DNA from: Heyndrickxia ginsengihumi
GTDB lineage: Bacteria > Bacillota > Bacilli > Bacillales > Bacillaceae_C
NCBI RefSeq assembly: GCF_011008565.1
Contig: NZ_JAAIWK010000001.1
Span: 186,001-250,000, forward strand
DNA: 64,000 bases
Direction of reading: 5' to 3'
The position numbers and the translations under genes were made by a program. Numbering within the stretch: position 1 is the first letter of the stretch; each line of letters opens with the position of its first letter. The notes beneath the pieces were generated by a model. That model was not told the origin of the DNA. It did not search any database and was given only the letters and a program-made list of their open reading frames with translations. This document shows positions 26,487 through 36,033 of this stretch, piece by piece.

Positions 26487-26544
26487 TGTACTTCCTACAA
26501 CCCTCAGTTTAGATTGAAACATACAAGATTACTTCTGAAAATGA

Positions 26545-26578
26545 TAGGGACTGCCTCTGTTAACTATGCAGTCCCTAT
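26545..26578. terminator. Hairpin after the ABC exporter operon
   Basis: TAGGGACTGC pairs perfectly with GCAGTCCCTA around a 14-base loop, without a T run. A 9-bp hairpin, TCCTTTCTC/GAGAAAGGA (26628-26650), followed by TTTTACTTTA on the plus strand, is a better terminator and also lies just after the convergent allantoinase gene. Confidence 0.5.
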
Positions 26579-26627
26579 AAAGAAAGTATTTTTTATTTTG
26601 AAAATATGTCTCCGAAAAACAGTGGAG

Positions 26628-26656
26628 TCCTTTCTCATTTGGAGAAAGGATTTTAC
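26628..26656. terminator. Terminator between ABC operon and allB
   Basis: Nine perfect pairs (TCCTTTCTC with GAGAAAGGA), 5-base loop, T-rich on the plus side. On the minus side the T run is displaced (CTCCACTGTTTTT). Confidence 0.6.
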
Positions 26657-26657
26657 T

Positions 26658-28052
26658 TTATGATTGCACTATTTGATGATCTAAAACGTTTTGTGATTGT
26701 ATGAATTGCCCGATAGGTTCGCCTATAATCCCTTCATTTAAGTCAAACACCAACTGGCCTCTTACAAATGTTTTCGTGACCCGACAATTGATCTCCCTAT
26801 CAAGATATGGAGAATGTTTATGACGATAAAATAAGTTCTCCGCCTTTACGATATACGATTGGTTAGGATCAACTAAGATTATGTCAGCATCTTTAAAAAG
26901 GGCAATCTCACCTTTTTCTTTTAAGTTAAACCTTTCTGCAGGCTTTGTAGCAATCATCCTGACAAATTGGGTGAGCGGCAATTTACGTTTTTTCACAGCT
27001 TCGTCGAACATCAAATCAACATTGTTCTGGCAGCCCGTAATACCTCCCCATATTTCAAAAATATTATTTGTCTCACTATACTTCATTTCCGGCGGGCAAG
27101 GAGAATGATCAGATGTCAGCATATCAATTTTTCCTTGTTTTAATACTTCCCATAATTTTTCTTGCTCCACTTCATCCCGTAAAGGAGGAGAACATTTAGC
27201 AAGAGGCCCGATTTCTTCAAATTGTTGCGTATTAATTGTAAAGTAGTGCGGGCATGACTCAAGGGTCACATCTTGCCCTTCATTCCGTGCTTTAATAATT
27301 TCTTCTACTCCTGCCGCACTGCTAATATGGACAAAATGCAGCTTACAGCCAGTTTCTTTCGCCAGTAGCAATGCTCGTTTGATAGCATCTATCTCCGTAA
27401 AAACAGGACGGGACGCAACATAATCTGTAGGTGTAATCTTTCCTTGCTTGATCATTTCCTGCGCTAAACGATCTGTAATCTCGGCATTTTCTGCATGAAT
27501 AGATAAGATATGACCAAGTTCAGCTAATTTTTTCATTCCTGCGTAAAGCGTGTAATCATCTACATTTCTAAAATCATGCGGTAAATCACTCCCACAGGTA
27601 GCCATAAAACACTTATAAGCCACCACTCCTGCATCAGAAAGCTCCTGCAAGTTTTCTAGATTTCCTGGAACTAAACCGCCATACAGAGCATAGTCGACAT
27701 AATTTTTCCCCTTAGCGGCTGCAAGCTTTAATTCCAATGCCTTTCTATTCGTAGTTGCTGGTAAGGCATTTAAGGGCATATCTACATAGGTTGTTGTACC
27801 ACCCGCTGCCAGCGCCTTTGTTCCACTCTCAAATCCTTCCCACTCTGTGCGCCCAGGTTCACATATATGTACATGTGTATCGATCATGCCTGGCATCACG
27901 TATTGTCCTTCCGCATCTAAAACTTGAACTGCCATTTCAAGTAAACTTTCAGCAATTGCAACAATCTTGCCATCTGCAATTCCTATATCGACTTTTCTAA
28001 CTCCGTCCCCGAATACGACATTACCATTTTTAATAATTAAATCATATTTCAT
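26658..28052 (-). CDS. allB: Allantoinase
   Basis: Hydrolyses allantoin to allantoate, the first step in using the purine breakdown product as a nitrogen source. A 464-residue cyclic amidohydrolase with the binuclear metal site: IDTHVHICEPGRTEWEGF (His60, His62), the carbamylated lysine in AGVVAYKCFM (Lys147), His186 in SIHAEN, HFVHISS and TSDHSPCPPEMK. The Glu-Pro-Gly-Arg stretch after HxH separates allantoinases from dihydropyrimidinases. ATG 28052 overlaps the stop of the upstream permease gene as ATGA and has GGAGTGGG before it, so it is preferred over an ATG five codons upstream. Together the pair imports and opens allantoin. Confidence 0.92.
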   Translation of the reverse strand: MKYDLIIKNGNVVFGDGVRKVDIGIADGKIVAIAESLLEMAVQVLDAEGQYVMPGMIDTHVHICEPGRTEWEGFESGTKALAAGGTTTYVDMPLNALPATTNRKALELKLAAAKGKNYVDYALYGGLVPGNLENLQELSDAGVVAYKCFMATCGSDLPHDFRNVDDYTLYAGMKKLAELGHILSIHAENAEITDRLAQEMIKQGKITPTDYVASRPVFTEIDAIKRALLLAKETGCKLHFVHISSAAGVEEIIKARNEGQDVTLESCPHYFTINTQQFEEIGPLAKCSPPLRDEVEQEKLWEVLKQGKIDMLTSDHSPCPPEMKYSETNNIFEIWGGITGCQNNVDLMFDEAVKKRKLPLTQFVRMIATKPAERFNLKEKGEIALFKDADIILVDPNQSYIVKAENLFYRHKHSPYLDREINCRVTKTFVRGQLVFDLNEGIIGEPIGQFIQSQNVLDHQIVQS

Positions 28053-29503
28053 GGCCGCCCACTCCAATTTATCTCATTTTTCGTTAGCCTCGTTTGTTTA
28101 ATTGTTTCCTGTTCAAAAATTGTCCCCATTTTAAATGTTGAATTCTTAAATGCAAATTTTGTTAAACAGATATATGCTATTCCAGCCACTACAGCACCAA
28201 TAATCCATGCCAATTCAACCTTTATAAAGGCAGCTCCGGCTCCAATAAACATAGCTATCACTGCAGCTGGATTATATCCAGCAAAAAGACCATCTATATC
28301 ATATAATTCTGAAACATTTACTTTTTGCTTTCTTAAAATGTAGTATTCTATCAATAAGATAGAAACAATTGGTCCTAAAAATGCGGAATAAATAAGAATA
28401 AACATATCGAGCCCTTTTGCTGAAGAATCCTGTACAAGCACCCACGGAAATGCTCCTAACGACAGCAGACCAGTCAAGACAACTGCAGGTTTGAATTTTA
28501 ATTTCGTTAACAACGTAATAACATAAGTTGGCGGAACAATATTGGCAACCAAGTTTACCGCTACCACGCCGATAACGATGAAAGCAGAAACAAAAACTGT
28601 AATATAAGGATTATTTACCACTTCTGCAAATGCCTTTACCGGATTAGAAATACCAGTCGCTGATGCGAGCATCGCACCAATTGTAAGTGTCATTCCGTAT
28701 GCTATAAAAATTGGTAAAAAATAGAGCAATCCTCTTTTTGCATCACTGATTCCCGTTTTTAACTCTCTTGAATAATCTGCAGCACTTAAAAATATGGCTG
28801 CATAATTCCCCATAAACATCATAATAAATGAGAAGAATGGTAACCCCCATGAACCCTTTGCATGAACCCATTTTTCAGCAATCACATGACTATGGGATGA
28901 GAGCAGAACAACAAATACGTAGAGCAATGCTAACATAATAATGATAGATGTAAGTGACTCAACCCATTTAATTGCATGGAATCCATACATTGAAAGACCT
29001 ATTTGCACCAGCTGAAGGACGATAAAACAGATTGCAATATGATCAAAAGAACCACCGCTAACAATCTTCGCAATTTCATTTAAAGCAGTCGCGCCCACCC
29101 AACTTTGAAAACCATACCAAACGATAGCGGGAATACCACGGCAAAGTGATGATATGATAGAACCCTTTACTCCAAATGACATTCTGAGCTGTATAACGTA
29201 AGGGACACCTGTTTTATATCCAAGCCTGTCATTTAATGCAAAAACAGTTGAAATAATTCCAATAGCAATAATTGCGGCTGCAAATGTTTGAAAAATATTT
29301 AACGTTGCCATCCCTGCGACCACCAGACTGGCTCCAAGCGTCATATTACCTAAATTTACGCCATCACCTATCCACATAAAAATATAATTTAGCGGGCCTA
29401 CCGCTCTATCCTTAGCCATTTTTGGATAAAGTGATTCATCAATGTCAGCATCACGTTGGGGCTTTTCCGTTGTTTCAACGAATTTTTCTACATTAGTAGA
29501 CAT
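28049..29503 (-). CDS. pucI: NCS1-family allantoin permease (PucI-like)
   Basis: A 484-residue, 12-helix nucleobase:cation symporter-1 protein. The region GPLNYIFMWIGDGVNLGNMTLG in helix 1 and GIPAIVWYGFQSWVGATALN in helix 3 match the NCS1 substrate-binding segments. Coupling to allantoinase by an ATGA overlap makes allantoin the likely substrate, as with Bacillus PucI; hydantoin or cytosine specificity cannot be ruled out from sequence. A TTGGTTAA motif, the core of the PucR box, lies about 136 bases upstream, which suggests activation under nitrogen limitation. The ATG is preceded by AAAGGAGC. Confidence 0.85.
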   Translation of the reverse strand: MSTNVEKFVETTEKPQRDADIDESLYPKMAKDRAVGPLNYIFMWIGDGVNLGNMTLGASLVVAGMATLNIFQTFAAAIIAIGIISTVFALNDRLGYKTGVPYVIQLRMSFGVKGSIISSLCRGIPAIVWYGFQSWVGATALNEIAKIVSGGSFDHIAICFIVLQLVQIGLSMYGFHAIKWVESLTSIIIMLALLYVFVVLLSSHSHVIAEKWVHAKGSWGLPFFSFIMMFMGNYAAIFLSAADYSRELKTGISDAKRGLLYFLPIFIAYGMTLTIGAMLASATGISNPVKAFAEVVNNPYITVFVSAFIVIGVVAVNLVANIVPPTYVITLLTKLKFKPAVVLTGLLSLGAFPWVLVQDSSAKGLDMFILIYSAFLGPIVSILLIEYYILRKQKVNVSELYDIDGLFAGYNPAAVIAMFIGAGAAFIKVELAWIIGAVVAGIAYICLTKFAFKNSTFKMGTIFEQETIKQTRLTKNEINWSGRP

Positions 29504-29638
29504 ATGTATCCAGCTCCTTTTTTACTGTTGAATAGTTATCTTGATGAATCTACTAGGTGCATAGGTAAGAGTTCACTTACAACAAGAGACAACTAACATG
29601 TTTCTTACATCGGTATCTTGATAACAAGCAGTTAATTG

Positions 29639-29646
29639 TTAACCAA
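29639..29646 (-). promoter_or_regulatory. Candidate PucR box core upstream of pucI
   Basis: The minus strand reads ATTGGTTAA, which matches the invariant part of the Bacillus PucR box (WWWCNTTGGTTAA) but not its upstream C and W positions. It lies upstream of the allantoin genes, the expected regulon. Confidence 0.4.
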
Positions 29647-29658
29647 TTACCCTCCTTT

Positions 29659-29706
29659 GACGATTAAATATTGAAACATTTTAAATAATTAGATATTTTA
29701 ATCGTC
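29659..29706. repeat. AT-rich 48-base dyad upstream of pucI
   Basis: GACGATTAAATAT faces ATATTTTAATCGTC with one extra base, 21 bases apart, just beyond the PucR-like box. It may be an operator or part of a lost gene's control region. Nothing else is recognisable in 29707-30050. Confidence 0.4.
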
Positions 29707-30053
29707 CTTACTCTAATTTGATGTTATTTTAATTAACATTATACGTCATATTTAATCACCGATATAATAGAATTTCATTATTTAAATTGCACAAAATTTA
29801 TATATGAAATTATTCACATTACATAAATCGTAGGCCCCTCAAGGTTTTCAAGTTTTATACATGTGAGGAAACATAACGTAGTTTTAATCGGATTTAATAG
29901 AAATTATTTTTTGGGACTGGTTTAAAAATTGATGAAGAGGATAAGGAGCAAGACTCCTGAGAGTGGGGATAAAAGATATTGGTGGGAAAAGTGCTAAAAA
30001 ATTCCCTAAAAAACGTTGGGTTAAGTATAAAGTCAAAAAAAGAGCGTGTTTCC

Positions 30054-30107
30054 ATGAAAAAAGTTATTTTGCTAGTTTGTGCCTTATTTTTTTCTACAAC
30101 TATCTAA
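30054..30107 (+). pseudogene. Orphan signal-peptide stub, 17 codons
   Basis: ATG at 30054 opens MKKVILLVCALFFSTTI and stops. It has the charged start and hydrophobic core of a secretion signal but no mature protein and no good ribosome binding site. It looks like the start of a secreted protein gene cut short by mutation. It belongs to a run of broken genes to 31700. Confidence 0.35.
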
Positions 30108-30353
30108 AACAAGTAAAATTACTTTTAAATTTATTGAAATATTTTAAAAGATAGCACTGACTTAGACAAAGAAAATCTTCAAGTTTTAAATTGATATACC
30201 CTTAAAATATTTATTATTAAGCTTAAAAAAACAAGAGATTCTGGTGGAGACATGTGAGGAATTATTAAATAAGATCTCTATTTAAGGCGCGGCAGAAGAG
30301 GATTCTCATATTTATGGGGGGCCTTTTTTCTTTTCGTTGAGAGAGGGCAAATA

Positions 30354-30518
30354 ATGGGGAAGCGTCAACGGTAAGTCGGACTGAGCGAGGGACTAGCTCC
30401 AACTTTAAACAAACTGCTTAAATACGATTCTCTAGCTTGGGGGACTGCAGAAGACCATTTATCTTCTGCTTTAATTGGAAAAGTAGTACTTCTAGAAGTA
30501 TTGCTTACTGGGTTGTAA
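30354..30518 (+). pseudogene. Broken small ORF with in-frame stop
   Basis: From ATG 30354 the frame gives MGKRQR, a TAA at 30372-30374, then 47 codons (VGLSEGLAPTLNKLLKYDSL onward, through WGTAEDHLSSALIGKVVLLE) to TAA at 30516. The sequence after the stop looks protein-like, helical and amphipathic, so the TAA is probably a disabling mutation. Family not recognised. Confidence 0.4.
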
Positions 30519-30558
30519 AAGCGGCAGAATGCTTTTTTAAAAATGGGGAGGAATACAT

Positions 30559-30843
30559 TTGAATAATGATGAATTAGCAATTACCTTAATGCTTATGAAA
30601 AATGCAATAGTATCTTTACATGAATACTTAGCTCCTGAACTTTAAACAAGAGATTTAGCACTTTTAAAATATAGATTTGCTGAAAGCGAAATATCAAAAT
30701 TAGATAGCTATTTCAAAGAAATTGGGATTAATAAAATGAAACCCTTTAAAGAAGATTTTAGAAAAACACTTGCCGAAATTGTCTGTCCGACATATAGTCT
30801 GCGGGGAAAATTTCAAAAAGACATAAAGGTTTATTTGGACTAA
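30559..30843 (+). pseudogene. Hypothetical protein gene interrupted by TAA
   Basis: TTG 30559 follows GGGGAGG at the right distance. The frame reads MNNDELAITLMLMKNAIVSL and on to 28 codons, meets TAA (30643-30645), then continues in frame for 65 codons (TRDLALLKYRFAESEISKLD onward) to a second stop. Both halves have the charged helical composition of one protein of about 94 residues. A single-base change (for example from CAA) would restore it. No family recognised. Suppression of the stop is possible but unsupported. Confidence 0.55.
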
Positions 30844-30878
30844 TTTCCTTAATAAATAATGAGACATAAAAGGAGTTT

Positions 30879-30965
30879 ATGCTAATTGCTGCATTAGTAA
30901 TTTCACCTATTTCACCTATTTCTTTAGGAATGAGCACTACAGCTTTAATTCTAAGAATAAAATGA
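30879..30965 (+). CDS. Very short hydrophobic ORF, 28 aa
   Basis: MLIAALVISPISPISLGMST and eight more residues form a single hydrophobic segment ending in RIK. AAGGAG lies only four bases before the ATG, closer than usual. It may be a toxin-like or membrane micropeptide, or another remnant in this decayed area. Low confidence. Confidence 0.22.
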   Translation: MLIAALVISPISPISLGMSTTALILRIK

Positions 30966-31253
30966 TCGTATATGCTATGAAAGTAAAATTTCTAGGGGAA
31001 TACTTTGTTACTTTAGCTTGCGGGGATTAACCAGATTCGGATAATCCGTATATGGTTATTATTATCCCCTGTAGGACCATTGAAATGAAGGATCACTACA
31101 CTAACACCCGGTTATTAGAAAGGTACACGAATACTTTTAAATCACAGTCAAAGTGTTTAGACCTTTTTAAAAATCCCCGCTATTGTTATTCCAATATTTA
31201 ACAGTACATAGTAATATATAGACATCATCAATTACTTTTAGGAGGATTATAAG

Positions 31254-31390
31254 ATAGGATCAACGCTACAAATATTACTAATTGGCGTTATTCTTTTCGG
31301 ATTGGGTTATTACATGAAAAAAAGCGGCTTATTAGATTATCTATTATCCCTTTAGCCATGGTCATTATTGGCTTAATTAGTTTAATATAA
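31254..31390 (+). pseudogene. Small membrane protein gene with lost start and frameshift
   Basis: AGGAGGATTATAAG is followed by ATA where an ATG is expected. The frame then reads GSTLQILLIGVILFGLGYYM-KKSGLL. One base appears to be missing near 31330, after which the other frame continues RLSIIPLAMVIIGLISLI to a stop at 31388. Together they give two hydrophobic helices, a typical 45-residue membrane protein. Two separate lesions mark it as dead. Confidence 0.45.
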
Positions 31391-31700
31391 AAAAAGCTGA
31401 CTCTGGCATAGCTAGAGTAACACTAGCAGTTTCGTCTAAATCCTTTTCTTCCATTTCTCTTCTAATTACATTTGACTTATCATCCATTAAATCTTCTAAA
31501 ACCTCATCTAGTTCTTTGCGTGCAGTATCTTTTAATTCTTGAGCAACATCTTTTTCAAATGAGGTTTGCTCTTTTACCTCATGTTAATTTAAGCCTAAAT
31601 CAACATGCTCTACTAACGGATTGCTGTCTACTGCTTGGCTTTCCTCAGCGAAAAAACTAATCTGGCTAAATGATAGAGTAGTAGCAAAAGTACCTCCATG
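31377..31700 (-). pseudogene. Remnant of a secreted acidic protein gene
   Basis: The minus-strand frame from 31700 reads a hydrophobic run and AEESQAVDS, like the end of a signal peptide with an AxA-type cleavage site. It meets TAA (31584-31586), then continues in frame (HEVKEQTSFEKDVAQELKDT and onward, acidic and helical) to a stop at 31377. The 5' end is lost: TAG precedes the frame and no start with an RBS remains. It sits just downstream of the GGDEF gene. Confidence 0.5.
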
Positions 31701-31722
31701 CTATTTTCCCGCTTAAATATTT

Positions 31723-33279
31723 CTACGCCCCTACATAGACATGAACTTGATTACGCCCTTCCCGTTTTGCAGAGTACAATGCTTTATCTGCTTTATTCAA
31801 AAGCTGGTATAATGTTTCTTCCTCACCTTTTGTTGCCTCAACGACTCCACTGCTTAAAGTAACAGAAATAACGCCCTCATCAGTAACTAGCGCCTGTGTC
31901 TCTACTTGCTGACGCAGCTGATTTGCTAATGCTTCTCCCTCTAACACCGTACTTCCTTTCAAAGCTAATACAAACTCCTCACCACCATATCGGGCGAATA
32001 ACATACCTTCTTCCAATTGCCTTTGACAAACATTTACTACATGCATAAGCAATTGATCCCCAACATCATGTCCGTAAGTATCATTCACTTTTTTAAAATA
32101 ATCAATGTCGATCAATATGACTGTAAATGGTAATGAAAATTCTTTAGCGGCAGCAAACTGTTGCTCGCATTTCTGAAAAAATGCTCGCCGATTAAAAATT
32201 TGCGTCAACTCATCATAATAAGCTTGACGCTCTAATTCTATCTGCAGCCTTTTAAGTTCTGTGATTTCCGTAAAAATAATTAATAGACCTTTACAGTTAT
32301 TAACATGCTGCAATACTGAAGTACGAATCTGATAAATGTGCTTTGACTGATTAGCAGTCAATTCTATTTCCCGAGAGAACTCAGTAGTATCCAATTCAAA
32401 AGGAAATGAATCTCCTGACAATACACACCAAACATCATCAAAGTCCATCCCAAACATGGATTTAGTTAATTGCGGAAACATTTTTTTACATGAATGATTA
32501 TATTCAATTACTCGATAGGATTCATCCAGTACAATAACACCATCATTTATGCTATTAAATATCGCGTCTTTAGCAATAGGCATAATCGTAAACATACGGG
32601 ATGAACGAATCGACCATAAATATAAGAGCGAGGAAAGCCATAAAACCATCGGTACAGGATCAATACCCGGAGGCGTCATTCCAATTAAATAGAGAAAAGC
32701 TGTTAACATGGGCACTAGTTGACCACACATTAACGAGATTAGTTGCGGGCGATAAACCTTAGCAGTCTCTTTCCAATTAGAAAGTACTAATAAAAAAGCT
32801 ACGAACATGCAGGAGAATATAAAAACACCATGAATCATATACCATATACCGATCTCCTGATGAATGTAAGGGACCCCTAAAATCGGATCAACTTCCAGCT
32901 TTCTATAAAACAAGTGATGAAAATCATTCGTAGCAACCATCACGAAAGTAACAAAAGGGAGCACAAGAAGAGCAATACACCATTTTTTCTTGATTTTCAT
33001 CCCCAAATACCGCATAACAAATAATAATCCTAATGGCGGAGCAAATGGCATACCAATATACTCAATAATTGTCCAAAACTTTATTTGCTCAAGTGTCGTG
33101 GCCATTAAACCAAAAGCAGAACCGAAACAATAAATCGTTATGGATACAGTATAAAAGATAAACAGATTGGAGATATTCGTATAGTAGTAACGTTTTACAA
33201 ACGCATATAAACATAAATACAAATTAAGTACCCCTGATGTACAAACAAGCGCAACATAAGCGGTTATTTGCGAACTCAC
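31723..33279 (-). CDS. Membrane diguanylate cyclase (7TM sensor, PAS-like, GGDEF)
   Basis: A 518-residue protein: seven predicted N-terminal helices resembling the histidine-kinase N-terminal 7TM sensor (about 1-230), a PAS-like segment (DGVIVLDESYRVIEYN, about 240-350), a linker helix, and a C-terminal GGDEF domain with the active loop RYGGEEF. The catalytic signature is intact, so it probably makes cyclic-di-GMP. The inhibitory RxxD site usually five residues before GGEEF is absent (EEGMLFAR), so product inhibition there is unlikely. GTG 33279 is chosen because AGGGAGGG lies nine bases before it; a longer frame from 33372 has no such site. The ligand of the membrane sensor is unknown. Confidence 0.88.
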   Translation of the reverse strand: MSSQITAYVALVCTSGVLNLYLCLYAFVKRYYYTNISNLFIFYTVSITIYCFGSAFGLMATTLEQIKFWTIIEYIGMPFAPPLGLLFVMRYLGMKIKKKWCIALLVLPFVTFVMVATNDFHHLFYRKLEVDPILGVPYIHQEIGIWYMIHGVFIFSCMFVAFLLVLSNWKETAKVYRPQLISLMCGQLVPMLTAFLYLIGMTPPGIDPVPMVLWLSSLLYLWSIRSSRMFTIMPIAKDAIFNSINDGVIVLDESYRVIEYNHSCKKMFPQLTKSMFGMDFDDVWCVLSGDSFPFELDTTEFSREIELTANQSKHIYQIRTSVLQHVNNCKGLLIIFTEITELKRLQIELERQAYYDELTQIFNRRAFFQKCEQQFAAAKEFSLPFTVILIDIDYFKKVNDTYGHDVGDQLLMHVVNVCQRQLEEGMLFARYGGEEFVLALKGSTVLEGEALANQLRQQVETQALVTDEGVISVTLSSGVVEATKGEEETLYQLLNKADKALYSAKREGRNQVHVYVGA

Positions 33280-33706
33280 GATATTGATCCCTCCCTTTTG
33301 AATGGGACTTTTTACTCTAATGTAGCATATATAAAAATAAATGTGGATGTTTATTATCAACATATTTTTCAATAAAATATAGCGATTACATCGGCAAACT
33401 AATCTCTACCTTCTACATTAAAATATAGGACTGCGTAAATAATAGTAAGTGTGGGCATTTGTTTCTTTAATGTTCGAGGTTAAATAATGTTTATTTTCAT
33501 TTATCCTCTTAATTCTCAATTACCCACTATATGACTACTAAACTATTTCACTTTATAATCATCTCGCCGGTTCAACCTCTAATATTGCTTATTCCTGCAT
33601 ATATCAATATTATTTGGACGATACTTATTAAAGTAAAAATTGATCTCTTCTCATTATATAGATTTTGGATATATATTATTTATTTAAAATAATTATTTCA
33701 TTTTAA

Positions 33707-33734
33707 TTGACAAAAACACCAATAGATATATAAT
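33707..33734 (+). promoter_or_regulatory. Consensus sigma-A promoter of ahpCF
   Basis: TTGACA (33707-33712), 16 bases, TATAAT (33729-33734), both perfect consensus hexamers. No gene or other signal was seen in the preceding 33373-33706. Confidence 0.8.
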
Positions 33735-33744
33735 GAATATAAAT

Positions 33745-33759
33745 TAATAATAATTATAG
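33745..33759. promoter_or_regulatory. PerR box at the ahpCF transcription start
   Basis: TAATAATAATTATAG matches the Bacillus Per box TTATAATNATTATAA at 12 of 14 defined positions. It lies about 10-25 bases after the -10, where a bound peroxide-sensing repressor would block transcription of ahpC, a classic PerR target. Confidence 0.72.
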
Positions 33760-33790
33760 ATAACAGACATATTGAACTGTTATCTATAAT
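33753..33790 (+). promoter_or_regulatory. Perfect 14-bp hairpin in the ahpC leader
   Basis: ATTATAGATAACAG (33753-33766) pairs fully with CTGTTATCTATAAT (33777-33790) around a 10-base loop. Its left arm overlaps the PerR box. It would form the 5' end of the mRNA. No strong T run follows, so mRNA stabilisation is more likely than termination. Confidence 0.6.
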
Positions 33791-33823
33791 TTTAAAATAT
33801 CATTTCAAGGAGGAATTTCAATT

Positions 33824-34387
33824 ATGTCTCTAATTGGAAAAGAAGTATTACCATTCAAAGCACAAGCATACAAAAACGGTGAGTTCATCGAAGTAACAGA
33901 AGCAGATTTTAAAGGTCATTGGAGCGTTGTTTGTTTCTACCCAGCAGACTTTACATTCGTTTGTCCAACTGAATTAGAAGATCTTCAAGACAACTACCCA
34001 GCTCTTAAAGAACTAGGCGTTGAAGTATTCTCTGTTTCAAGAGATTCTCACTTTACACATAAAGCATGGCATGATACATCAGATGCTATTGGCAAAATTA
34101 CTTATACAATGATTGGTGACCCTGCACACGTTCTTTCTCGTAACTTTGATGTATTTATCGAAGAAGAAGGACAAGCTGATCGCGGTACTTTTATTATTGA
34201 TCCAGATGGCATCATCCAAGCGATTGAAATTAATGCAGATGGCATTGGCCGTGATGCAAGCATTCTTATTAATAAAATCAAAGCAGCACAATATGTTCGC
34301 AACAATCCTGGTGAAGTTTGCCCAGCTAAATGGAAAGAGGGCGCTGAAACACTTAAACCAAGCCTTGACCTTGTAGGTAAAATCTAA
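33824..34387 (+). CDS. ahpC: Alkyl hydroperoxide reductase peroxiredoxin AhpC
   Basis: A 187-residue typical 2-Cys peroxiredoxin that reduces hydrogen peroxide and organic hydroperoxides. The peroxidatic cysteine is Cys47 in [13 protein letters not shown]; the resolving one is Cys166 in GEVCPAKW. The C-terminal tail ends in the usual VGKI. AAGGAGG lies before the ATG. Codon use is strongly biased to highly expressed codons. It is followed after 12 bases by ahpF, its reductase. A consensus promoter, a PerR-type box and a leader hairpin precede it, so peroxide induction is expected. Identity is certain. Confidence 0.98.
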   Translation: MSLIGKEVLPFKAQAYKNGEFIEVTEADFKGHWSVVCFYPADFTFVCPTELEDLQDNYPALKELGVEVFSVSRDSHFTHKAWHDTSDAIGKITYTMIGDPAHVLSRNFDVFIEEEGQADRGTFIIDPDGIIQAIEINADGIGRDASILINKIKAAQYVRNNPGEVCPAKWKEGAETLKPSLDLVGKI

Positions 34388-34399
34388 GGAGTGCTATAA

Positions 34400-35929
34400 A
34401 TGATACTTGATGCAGAAATCAAAGCACAATTAGCCCAATATTTACAGCTATTGGAAAATGATGTGCTGCTTAAAGTCAGTGCAGGAGACGATAAGTTATC
34501 TAATGATATGCTAGCTCTAGTTGATGAGCTAGCAACAATGTCATCTAAAATAAAAGTAGAAAAAACAACTTTGGAGAAAACTCCAAGTTTCAGTGTTAAT
34601 CGTATTGGAGAAGATAGTGGAGTAGCTTTTGCCGGTATTCCTCTTGGTCATGAATTTACATCATTCGTGTTAGCTCTTCTACAAGTAAGCGGAAGACCTC
34701 CAAAGATCGATCAAAGCCTCATTGATCGAGTAAAAAGCATAAAAGGTGAATACCACTTCGAAACATACGTGAGCCTGACTTGCCATAACTGCCCTGATGT
34801 AGTACAAGCATTGAACATCATGAGTGTGCTAAACCCTGGCATTACCCACACAATGATTGACGGGGCTGCTTTCAAAGAAGAAGTAGAAAGCAAAAACATT
34901 ATGGCAGTACCAACTGTTTTCCTAAATGGAGAATCTTTTGGCAGTGGTCGTATGTCATTAGAAGAGATTCTTACAAAAATGGGCAATACAGCAGATGCTT
35001 CCGAGTTTTCTAATAAAGACCCATTTGATGTGCTTGTCGTTGGCGGTGGCCCATCAGGTGCAAGCGCAGCGATTTATGCAGCACGTAAAGGTATTCGTAC
35101 AGGAATTGTTGCTGAACGTTTCGGTGGTCAAATCATGGATACACTCGGTATTGAAAACTTTATTAGCGTAAAATATACTGAGGGACCTAAGCTTGCAGCA
35201 AACCTTGAAGAACATGTGAAAGAGTATAACGTTGATATCATAAATTCTCAACGTGCTAAACGTTTAGAAAAGAAAGACTTAATTGAAGTTGAATTAGAAA
35301 ACGGTGCTGTTCTTAAAAGTAAAACAGTTATCCTTTCAACAGGTGCACGTTGGCGTAATATAGGTGTTCCTGGTGAAGCAGAGTTTAAGAACAAAGGTGT
35401 CGCATACTGCCCTCACTGTGATGGTCCATTATTTGAAGGAAAAGATGTAGCCGTAATCGGCGGTGGTAACTCCGGTGTTGAGGCAGCAATTGATCTTGCA
35501 GGTATTGTGAAACATGTAACAGTTATTGAATTTTCTCCAGAATTAAAAGCTGATACTGTATTACAAGATCGCCTTCAAAGTCTTCCTAACGTAACGGTCA
35601 TCAAAAATGCCCAAACAAAAGAAATTACTGGTACCGACAAAGTAAACGGTATTTCTTATATTGACCGCGAAACAGGAGAAGAACATCATATCGAATTACA
35701 AGGCGTGTTTGTTCAAATCGGTCTTGTACCAAATACCGATTGGTTACGTGGCACACTTGAACTTACTAGAACTGGTGAGATTGTTGTCGATAACCACGGT
35801 GCAACATCTATCCCTGGTATATTTGCTGCCGGAGACTGTACAAATAGTCCTTATAAGCAAATTATTATCTCAATGGGATCAGGTGCAAATGCTGCCCTAG
35901 GTGCATTCGATTATTTAATCCGTAATTAA
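34400..35929 (+). CDS. ahpF: Alkyl hydroperoxide reductase flavoprotein AhpF
   Basis: A 509-residue NADH-dependent disulfide reductase that recycles AhpC. The N-terminal tandem thioredoxin-like domain (1-200) has its redox pair in [11 protein letters not shown]. The FAD domain starts with [21 protein letters not shown]. The thioredoxin-reductase-type active site is [10 protein letters not shown], the NADH domain has [19 protein letters not shown], and the end has [14 protein letters not shown] lies before the ATG, 12 bases after ahpC. The two genes form one operon with a terminator about 105 bases after this stop. Confidence 0.97.
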   Translation: MILDAEIKAQLAQYLQLLENDVLLKVSAGDDKLSNDMLALVDELATMSSKIKVEKTTLEKTPSFSVNRIGEDSGVAFAGIPLGHEFTSFVLALLQVSGRPPKIDQSLIDRVKSIKGEYHFETYVSLTCHNCPDVVQALNIMSVLNPGITHTMIDGAAFKEEVESKNIMAVPTVFLNGESFGSGRMSLEEILTKMGNTADASEFSNKDPFDVLVVGGGPSGASAAIYAARKGIRTGIVAERFGGQIMDTLGIENFISVKYTEGPKLAANLEEHVKEYNVDIINSQRAKRLEKKDLIEVELENGAVLKSKTVILSTGARWRNIGVPGEAEFKNKGVAYCPHCDGPLFEGKDVAVIGGGNSGVEAAIDLAGIVKHVTVIEFSPELKADTVLQDRLQSLPNVTVIKNAQTKEITGTDKVNGISYIDRETGEEHHIELQGVFVQIGLVPNTDWLRGTLELTRTGEIVVDNHGATSIPGIFAAGDCTNSPYKQIIISMGSGANAALGAFDYLIRN

Positions 35930-36033
35930 AGAAACATTTTTCTGTGTGTGCTGATAATCTAATGATTGGTGCAAGCAAAACCATTATACCGTATTCTTTA
36001 ACCATAAACATTCCAATATCTTTAATATATGAA

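Noticed and set aside
30879-30965. 28-codon hydrophobic ORF as a type I toxin
   Set aside because: No antisense RNA promoter or terminator is visible and the ribosome binding site is too close; kept only as a low-confidence ORF.
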